Shown here piece after piece: positions 32,392-37,835 of a DNA stretch of 37,835 nt (within the stretch, counting starts at the first letter, position 1; each line of letters opens with the position of its first letter). Both the position numbers and the translations under genes were made by a program. The DNA is from an uncultured Muribaculaceae bacterium. GTDB taxonomy: Bacteria > Bacteroidota > Bacteroidia > Bacteroidales > Muribaculaceae. The stretch lies in assembly GCA_910587425.1 (NCBI GenBank), contig CAJUKU010000018.1, positions 1 to 37,835 of the forward strand, written 5' to 3'. The notes below the pieces were generated by a model, which made no database searches, was not told where the DNA came from, and saw only the letters and a list, made by a program, of their open reading frames with translations.

Positions 32392-34590
32392 TCAGTCATT
32401 GGTGTCCAGAACCTCCTCGAGCACTATCTCAGCCATGTCGTCGGCGGGGAATAGCTCGGGGTGCCTGATGCGGTCGTCGTTGAAGCGCGTCTCGAACGAT
32501 TCGCGCGACGATACCTCAGCGCAGCGGCGGTAGAGTTCCACAGCGTCGCGGTAACGGCGTTCGCGCATGGCGAGGTGCCCGGCGTTGAGATAGTCGGTGT
32601 CGGTGGGCGTTCCGGCGAGAATGCGGTGCATGGTATCGCGTGCGCCGTCAAGGTCGGAGGTGAGCAGCTGTGTCCAAGCCATCATCGATAGTACCCGGGG
32701 ATTGTCGGGGGTGAGATAGTCGGCTTTGAGCAGTTTGTCGAGGGCTTCGTTGTGGCGTCCGAGTTCGGTGAGGCAACGCGCCATGCGGATTGCCGCTCCG
32801 GCATCCTCCTGCCCGAGGCGCTCGAGTCGCTTCATCGTGTCGAGAGCACCCGCATAATCGGCAAGGCGCATCTGGCATGATGCGAGGTGGCGCAGGGTCC
32901 AGCGGTCGTCGGAGTTTATCAGGTCGGCGTTGTCATACATCTCTGCCGCGCTCTTGAAGTCATGCATCGACTGGTAGGCGAATCCGAGTTTCTGATATAC
33001 CTGTGCTTCGTTGACTCCCGCCTCGTCGATAAGTTTACGGAAGCAAGCGACAGAGTGTGCGTGATAGCCGCGTTTGAAATAGAACTCAGCCAAGAGGCGC
33101 ACATGCTCCGGAGAGTCGAGACCTTCGACGCATCCGGTCACCTCCAGGGCGGCATCGTGGCTGAACGGGTCGGCAAACTCCTCCTTGCGGCGGAACAGAC
33201 GCACGAACCTGTAGAGGTTCTGCAGGAAGCGGCGGGCGTATGCCTCGCGCTCCGCACGGTCGGAATCGAGCGACGTGGCGTGCATCTCGGCAAGCTGCAC
33301 CCCGGCGGCGCGCAGCTGTTCCGACATCATGCGCCGTTGTGCCTCCGGGATGCGGGCGGTGGAGAACACGAGGGAGTAAAGGTCGTTGTCGCACAGCATC
33401 GGCAGTTTCTCGAGCATCGTCAGCAGCTCGGCGGGCATGTGTGATGCCGCAGAGAGCGCGTTGTCGGCTGAGAATGGCAGGAACCAGTTAGCCACATCAT
33501 GAAAGAACGGGTAGCTCTTGAGGTGACTGAAAGTGCTCATCATAACGTCGGAGCCGTCGGCTTGCAGTTCGGAAAACTGGCGCAGACGGTCGGCGAGCCC
33601 CGATTTATTGAGCATCTCCTCCCACTCGGGGTTCATCTCCATATCGGCGGGGTCACTTCCCAGCTCCTCCAGGTTCATCTTGCCGAACATATCTTCGATC
33701 TCCGCCTTGTGGCTCATCATGCCGGGTATGATCTCGTTGTTCACCTTGTCGGTCACGCGGTCGGTATCGGCGGTGCGTACTATCTGCGTGTGTGCCATCC
33801 GCACCTGCTCGCCCCAACCCGGTTGTGCGGCGAGAGCGTGGAGCGCGTCGCCACTCTGTGCGCTGGAGATTTCCTGCCGGTGGGTCATGCCGATAAGCAC
33901 GATGGCGCAGAGCGCAGCCGTTGATATCGCGGCGTCGGCGTTGTGGTGCATGTAGAGCCGTGCGAGTGTTTCCACGCGTGCATGGTCGAAGGTATTGAGT
34001 GCGCCAAGCAGCAGTGCGGCAGTGAGGTGCAGTTTTAGCGTGCGCGAAGTCGTGGTGTCAGACAGCAGCCGGTTGAGCGCGTCGGTGTCGGCGTTGCTCA
34101 GCGGGAATGTCACCCACACGCGGTCGAACAACCGTCGCTGCAACTGCCGCAATGCCTCCTCGTCGGCACTCTGCACCGACGGCTCGCCGCTGAGCATCCG
34201 TCTGCCCTGCATCTCCTTCATCTGCCGGAGGGAGTCGATGAGTCCGGCGATGCCTGATTCGGGCTGTTTCTGCTCGAAGCGGAGCGTGGAGTAATAGACG
34301 GCTGGCGATTGCTGCATGAGGTAGTGACGCTCAAGCTCTGCCGAGAGGCGGCGTGCATCCTCCTTCATCCGTGCGGTCATCGCCGCGCGCTGGGGATCCT
34401 CAGCGCCATCGAGCGCATACTGTTTCAGCAGGCGGTAGTTCGCGCGCAGATTCTCTATCGCGTCGCGGTAGCGTGCCGGTGCCTGTATGGCGGCAACCAT
34501 ATTGTCGAGTCCGGTCAGCGCGCGCTCAAGGCGGGAGTGCTGCAACGCATCACTGACGCTGTCCTTGTATGATTTGAAATCTATATCCAT
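32392..34590 (-). CDS. Tetratricopeptide-repeat protein
   Basis: A 732-residue soluble helical protein, starting at the ATG at 34590 (MDIDFKSYKD); a longer reading to 34698 would run into the promoter of the divergent porin gene. The C-terminal third has several TPR-like units (for example NEAQVYQKLGFAYQSMHDFKSAAEMYDNAD and YLNAGHLAMRERRYRDAVELYRRCAEV). The N-terminal half is helical without a named domain. Such proteins usually bind other proteins; no partner is apparent. Confidence 0.85.
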   Translation of the reverse strand: MDIDFKSYKDSVSDALQHSRLERALTGLDNMVAAIQAPARYRDAIENLRANYRLLKQYALDGAEDPQRAAMTARMKEDARRLSAELERHYLMQQSPAVYYSTLRFEQKQPESGIAGLIDSLRQMKEMQGRRMLSGEPSVQSADEEALRQLQRRLFDRVWVTFPLSNADTDALNRLLSDTTTSRTLKLHLTAALLLGALNTFDHARVETLARLYMHHNADAAISTAALCAIVLIGMTHRQEISSAQSGDALHALAAQPGWGEQVRMAHTQIVRTADTDRVTDKVNNEIIPGMMSHKAEIEDMFGKMNLEELGSDPADMEMNPEWEEMLNKSGLADRLRQFSELQADGSDVMMSTFSHLKSYPFFHDVANWFLPFSADNALSAASHMPAELLTMLEKLPMLCDNDLYSLVFSTARIPEAQRRMMSEQLRAAGVQLAEMHATSLDSDRAEREAYARRFLQNLYRFVRLFRRKEEFADPFSHDAALEVTGCVEGLDSPEHVRLLAEFYFKRGYHAHSVACFRKLIDEAGVNEAQVYQKLGFAYQSMHDFKSAAEMYDNADLINSDDRWTLRHLASCQMRLADYAGALDTMKRLERLGQEDAGAAIRMARCLTELGRHNEALDKLLKADYLTPDNPRVLSMMAWTQLLTSDLDGARDTMHRILAGTPTDTDYLNAGHLAMRERRYRDAVELYRRCAEVSSRESFETRFNDDRIRHPELFPADDMAEIVLEEVLDTND

Positions 34591-34680
34591 AGGTATAATG
34601 AATAACGCAAAAAGCGTGCCAAAAGTGCGCGGAGAAGGAGCTGATGGGCTGCCAATATGCTGTAATTGGCGGAAATTGCC

Positions 34681-34688
34681 TACCTTTG
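34681..34688 (+). promoter_or_regulatory. Promoter of the porin gene
   Basis: A -7 box TACCTTTG about 51 bases before the ATG at 34740. No good TTTG is seen at -33. The divergent TPR gene has no obvious box of its own. Confidence 0.65.
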
Positions 34689-34739
34689 CACTCCTCAACG
34701 CGCAGATCGATACTCATAACCATTCATCACCACATCATC

Positions 34740-35969
34740 ATGACCGACTCTTTAAGGACTCATATCCTCGCTGCTATGACAGCCGCGGCGTTTGCAATGG
34801 CAGTTCCGGCAGCCGCACAGCAGTATGAGGAGAAACTATCCGTACGCCCGATCGGGCGCGCGCTGTTCGATGGAGCCCTGTATCTCCCCTCCGGACCGCT
34901 GTATGACACGCCCGACGGCGCCGGTCCGCGGTTTGCCGACGGTGTCGCGATCCCCGATGTGCGCCTCGGAGCGAAAGCATCCTATGGTCACTGGCGCGCT
35001 AAGGTCGATGTGGGATTTGCTTATCAGAAGCTGAGTTTCAAGGATGTGTATATCCGCTACGACATAAATCCCGAGAATTATCTCCAGGGAGGATATTTCT
35101 CGCATCAGTTCGGACTGAATACCGCCAGCTCCAGTTCACGCAAGCCGAGCATGGAATCAGATACCGGTGATGAATTTTTCGCATCTACGGAGCGTAATCT
35201 CGGAATAACCTACGTGCATGACCGCGGCAGATATTTCGCCGGCGTCAGCGGCATTGTCGACCGTGAGTCCATGAGCCATCCCGCCAACGAGCAGGGCAAG
35301 GTGAGTGTCGCGGCATCGACCCGCCTTGTATACCGTCCATGGCACTCCACCGGGCGTGTGGTTCAGGCAGGACTCTCGTTCTGGATACAGTCGGCTCTGC
35401 ATACAGTAGATGCCGATGGTAATCTGTCGCCGGGCTATTTCTCCTTCTCTACAAATTTCCCCACGCGTGTCAATAAGATTGAGATGCTGTCGGCGCGGAT
35501 CGACAACGCACGCAGTCTTTTCAAATTCTCGCCCGAACTGCTGCTCGCTCACGGTCGCCTGGCGCTTGAGTCGCAGTATTACCTCATGAACATAAGCCGT
35601 CGAGCCTCCGAGGGGTCGACATCCGTGGCTTTGCCTGCATATCAGGCTCACGGGGCATACGCGATGCTCCGCGGATTGATCTGCGGCGAGGCTTATACAT
35701 ATCAGCATGATGAGGCAGGACTCGCCACACCTGATCCGCGGTCGCTCGAACTTGTGGCGGCGTACAGCTATACCGACGCCACATCCACCCGCGCCGGGAT
35801 TTACGGCGGGCGCTCTCATGATGCCTCGCTGACCCTGAACTACTACATAAACTCCTACGTGACCGCACGTCTGCGCTACTCCTACACACACGTTGCCGAC
35901 AGCGAGATCCTCGACCTCCGCACCTGCCGCCTCAACACCATCCAGGCACGCATCCAGTTCCTCTTCTGA
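34740..35969 (+). CDS. Outer-membrane porin, OprO/OprP type
   Basis: A 409-residue beta-barrel. The signal peptide of about 26 residues ends in AVPAAA-QQ. Alternating aromatic strands follow, with a typical C-terminal phenylalanine (IQARIQFLF). The pattern fits phosphate-selective porin O/P-like proteins of Bacteroidales; the substrate is unproven. The start is the ATG at 34740; an upstream reading from 34644 would include the promoter. It is the last gene of normal high GC before the lower-GC segment. Confidence 0.8.
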   Translation: MTDSLRTHILAAMTAAAFAMAVPAAAQQYEEKLSVRPIGRALFDGALYLPSGPLYDTPDGAGPRFADGVAIPDVRLGAKASYGHWRAKVDVGFAYQKLSFKDVYIRYDINPENYLQGGYFSHQFGLNTASSSSRKPSMESDTGDEFFASTERNLGITYVHDRGRYFAGVSGIVDRESMSHPANEQGKVSVAASTRLVYRPWHSTGRVVQAGLSFWIQSALHTVDADGNLSPGYFSFSTNFPTRVNKIEMLSARIDNARSLFKFSPELLLAHGRLALESQYYLMNISRRASEGSTSVALPAYQAHGAYAMLRGLICGEAYTYQHDEAGLATPDPRSLELVAAYSYTDATSTRAGIYGGRSHDASLTLNYYINSYVTARLRYSYTHVADSEILDLRTCRLNTIQARIQFLF

Positions 35970-36382
35970 TCCATTCCGCCACCGTTACAGATTTTACAAT
36001 GTAATCCTTGTTGGGGTTTTAATTGTACCGAATTCAGTGCAATTAAAAATGCAGCCGGAAGCAATAATTTTGTACTAACAATAACGCTATGGACTGAACG
36101 TACAAACGCTACTCGATTGTGTGGCGTATCCAGTAAAAGTGGGTGCACTCGTGACCGCGCCGCTTGATGGTAAGTAGCACATCCGTATGCGCATCGATGA
36201 AAAAGCTATTCCATGTGTAAGTAATTAAATTACCATGGAAGTATTGAATGGCATTAAATGGTACGTCCGGGAGCAAAAAACTATGCGCGGGCTAAAAATG
36301 ACGCACTATGATAAAAATAGTTGTGGTTTGGTATGTTATGCTATGTTACAACATGGGATATCTTGTTTATGGACTTAAGATG
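35970..36382. other. AT-rich spacer with a weak hairpin and possible gene remnants
   Basis: A perfect inverted repeat, TTTTAATTG (36017-36025) and CAATTAAAA (36040-36048), could end the porin transcript. On the minus strand an unbroken frame of about 59 codons without a start (about 36114-36290) reads like protein (YTWNSFFIDAHTDVLL) and begins after a TAG; it may be a gene fragment. On the plus strand a 47-codon ORF with ATG at 36235 and TAA at 36376 is also possible. Neither is convincing alone. Confidence 0.45.
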
Positions 36383-37075
36383 TTATTTTAGTCGATTGAT
36401 TTTTGCACATACTTGCTGAACGTGATCAAGACCATACAAAAGAGAATGGCTGTCAATTCCCATCCACATAAACAGTTTGTGAAGTGTCTGATAAGCATTC
36501 AGGATATAGGACGTTCCGATTTCAGGTTGGCGGCGTGCAAAGCATATCGGTTCATGGTGGGCAATTCGGTTGCGTAGAATGTTTATGCCATCCAGTTCAT
36601 TGAATATAAATGTGTTGTTATATTGAACTTCTGCCGATGAACGGGGCTTGTTGGGGAATATTGCAAGTAAGGTACGTCCGACAGCCCTGTATTGAGGATT
36701 GGCAAACATATATTTCCACACTCCGAACTCCATTTCCGCAAGAAGTTTTGGGTGTGAATAGGAATCGTCACGCATCAGTCGGTTATATGCTTTCTTTATG
36801 ATTTTTGCACTGTCACGACAACCGGGCACATCAAATATTCCTCCATCAAGCACGGCATCGCGCAACCAATTCTCTCCAAGTCTTTCGGTCAGAATACGGT
36901 CAATCGCATTTCTGACAGCCACCTCAAAGCAACTCAGAAGGGTAAACACCTCTTGCGACAGATTGAGGTTCAACCTGTAAAGGGTCATTGTTTTCCGTGT
37001 ATTGTTGTCACACGCCAGAAGGTAGCGTTAGAGCCGCTCGCCCGACAATATATGTTGAAATTCAGAATATTTCAT
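36383..37075 (-). pseudogene. Abi_2-like (HEPN) abortive-infection gene with in-frame TAA
   Basis: Read from the ATG at 37075, the frame gives MKYSEFQHILSGERL, a TAA stop at 37030-37028, then RYLLACDNNTRKTM and a further 200 open codons. The sequence before and after the stop matches the usual Abi_2 N-terminus (ER-L/M-x-x-YL-x-AC), so one codon has become TAA. Downstream is LSQEVFTLLSCFEVAVRNAI and the HEPN motif RNRIAHHEP near the C-terminus, intact. HEPN Abi proteins are RNases that stop phage growth. Reinitiation at the ATG at 36988 would make a 201-residue protein lacking about 29 residues. GC is well below that of most genes in the window. Confidence 0.8.
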
Positions 37076-37103
37076 CCGATTTTGCGATTTTTTACGTGCC
37101 AAA

Positions 37104-37135
37104 TTTGTTTATAAATAAAAATCTCACTAACTTTG
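37104..37135 (+). promoter_or_regulatory. Consensus plus-strand promoter of a candidate small RNA
   Basis: TTTG at 37104-37107 and TAACTTTG at 37128-37135 with a spacer of exactly 20 nt. A start site near 37142 is expected. The next likely terminator is only about 40 bases downstream, and no ORF lies between. Confidence 0.75.
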
Positions 37136-37141
37136 CAGTGT

Positions 37142-37190
37142 TGATTCCCGGTAGCCCCTGATACGTCAAGCTATCGGGTTTAGTTTTTTT
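37142..37190 (+). ncRNA. Candidate short antisense RNA to the Abi leader
   Basis: From the predicted start near 37142 to the end of the U-tract at 37190, about 50 nt. It ends in a hairpin CCCGGTAG (37147-37154) with CTATCGGG (37171-37178), one G-U pair, followed by TTTAGTTTTTTT. The opposite strand over this region is the predicted leader of the Abi mRNA. No expression evidence is available. Confidence 0.45.
37147..37190 (+). terminator. Intrinsic terminator after the short transcript
   Basis: An 8-bp stem with a 16-base loop, then TTTAGTTTTTTT. On the plus strand it can end transcription from the promoter at 37104-37135 about 200 bp before the TonB-dependent protein gene. Confidence 0.7.
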
Positions 37191-37197
37191 ATAGTAG

Positions 37198-37205
37198 CAA
37201 AGATA
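37198..37205 (-). promoter_or_regulatory. Minus-strand promoter of the Abi gene
   Basis: A -7 box TATCTTTG at 37205-37198. Its predicted start near 37191 gives an Abi leader of about 115 nt that includes the complement of the candidate small RNA. No TTTG is seen at -33. Confidence 0.6.
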
Positions 37206-37408
37206 ATGTATTTTCTGATATATCGGATCTAATGGCGGCTTAATCTGCATTGAATAATTGGCTTCCAAGTATTTTTAAGCCATCAAATGAGGCTGTTACA
37301 GTCCTATGGTACAAAAGGGAGACAAATAAGGTGATTTTACATATCGGAGGTATAACCGAACTATAAGTTCTTAACATCCGTTTAGATAATATTATAAATA
37401 TTTCGGAT

Positions 37409-37835
37409 ATGAGAATCATCGTGTGCATCTTATACATAGTCATGTCGACAGCACTCTCTATGTCTGCAAAAAATGTTATTGGAACGGTAGTGGATGAGAC
37501 ACAGCAACCTGTTTCATTCGTCAATGTTGTGTTGTTGTCTGACTCTACTTTCATAGACGGAAAAGTCACTGATGATGCAGGGGTTTTTCTTTTTGAAGAT
37601 GTTGACAGCACCGTCAATAAAATTAAAATTTCTATGATTGGCTACGAGGATTTGCTTTTGCCAATCCCTACCGACGGTAATTTCAATACTCTTTCCCTGA
37701 CACCTTCGACAGTGATGTTGGGTGAAGTGGTTGTAAAGGCAAATTTACCCTCTACCCGAATTAAGGGCAATGCAATAGTTACCAACGTGGAGAACAGTGT
37801 GCTGGCCACCACAGGCTCGGCTAATGATGTGCTTA
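37409..37835 (+). CDS. TonB-dependent outer-membrane protein, 5' part (runs off window)
   Basis: About 142 codons are visible from the ATG at 37409. A signal peptide of about 20 residues (MRIIVCILYIVMSTALSMSA) is followed by a carboxypeptidase regulatory-like domain: VIGTVVDETQQPVSFVNVVL, VTDDAGVFLFEDV and ISMIGYEDLLL. Next comes VMLGEVVVKANLP and the beginning of a plug domain (IVTNVENSVLATTGSANDVL). This is the plan of Bacteroidales outer-membrane beta-barrel proteins that work with TonB. The 200 bases upstream (37196-37408) hold no clear promoter. GC is low, like that of the Abi gene. Confidence 0.85.
   Translation, partial: MRIIVCILYIVMSTALSMSAKNVIGTVVDETQQPVSFVNVVLLSDSTFIDGKVTDDAGVFLFEDVDSTVNKIKISMIGYEDLLLPIPTDGNFNTLSLTPSTVMLGEVVVKANLPSTRIKGNAIVTNVENSVLATTGSANDVL

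Noticed and set aside
37240..37617. Minus-strand ORF of 125 codons
   Set aside because: It is antisense to the signal peptide and regulatory domain of the TonB-dependent protein, which has clear family motifs.
1..37835. tRNA or rRNA genes
   Set aside because: No stretch with cloverleaf-like arms and a TTCRANYC loop, nor any rRNA-like sequence, was recognised by eye; a covariance search was not possible.

Overview
The window reads as chromosome of a GC-rich member of the Bacteroidales. Evidence seen: promoters of the Bacteroidota type (TAnnTTTG at -7, sometimes TTTG about 20 nt upstream), no consistent Shine-Dalgarno sequences, pdxJ-exbB-exbD-tonB and nadK neighbourhoods, a GH130 phosphorylase and an OprO/P-type porin. 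The high GC of the genes suggests Muribaculaceae, but that is inference from composition only.

Layout. (1) 1-1209: a lone IS200-like Y1 transposase gene (343-789) between two arrays of ~100-bp palindromic repeats (REP-like); the two sides carry different loop sequences. (2) 1247-15511, minus strand: a tight run of ten genes, with a 1326-residue OB-fold/AlbA_2/zinc-ribbon protein first, then DUF4254, ruvB, a polysaccharide flippase, DUF389, a GT4 glycosyltransferase, a COG0731 radical SAM enzyme, an LD-carboxypeptidase, a thioredoxin-fold lipoprotein and yifB. The first gene has a consensus promoter and a strongly structured leader. (3) 15635-20399, minus strand: a compact phage-head module (low-complexity protein, major capsid protein, connector-like protein, portal protein, two small genes) with its own host-type promoter and its own terminator. 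There is no terminase, protease, tail, integrase or lysis gene, and all six frames are open. (4) 20400-21178: a spacer of ~780 bp with three 48-bp palindromic repeats and a striking cluster of CACAGAAC/GTTCTGTG motifs. (5) 21122-23073: rpsA with consensus promoter and strong terminator. (6) 23088-28139, minus strand: pdxJ-exbB-exbD-tonB-MFS transporter-GH130, an operon joining vitamin B6 synthesis, TonB energisation and probable mannosyl-GlcNAc salvage. (7) 28221-30290, plus strand: an ACT-like remnant gene with no ATG start, nadK and a YgjP-type metallopeptidase. (8) 30301-34590, minus strand: a TPR protein and an M3 peptidase. (9) 34740-35969: an outer-membrane porin. (10) 35970-end: clearly lower GC, with an Abi_2/HEPN gene broken by an in-frame TAA, a likely antisense RNA over its leader, and the start of a TonB-dependent outer-membrane protein that runs off the window.

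The strongest candidates for something undescribed are the tail-less, terminase-less capsid/portal operon under host-type signals; the transposase with side-specific repeat arrays; and the convergent promoter pair that would make a ~50-nt antisense RNA against the Abi leader. All calls come from reading the sequence; no database search was run.
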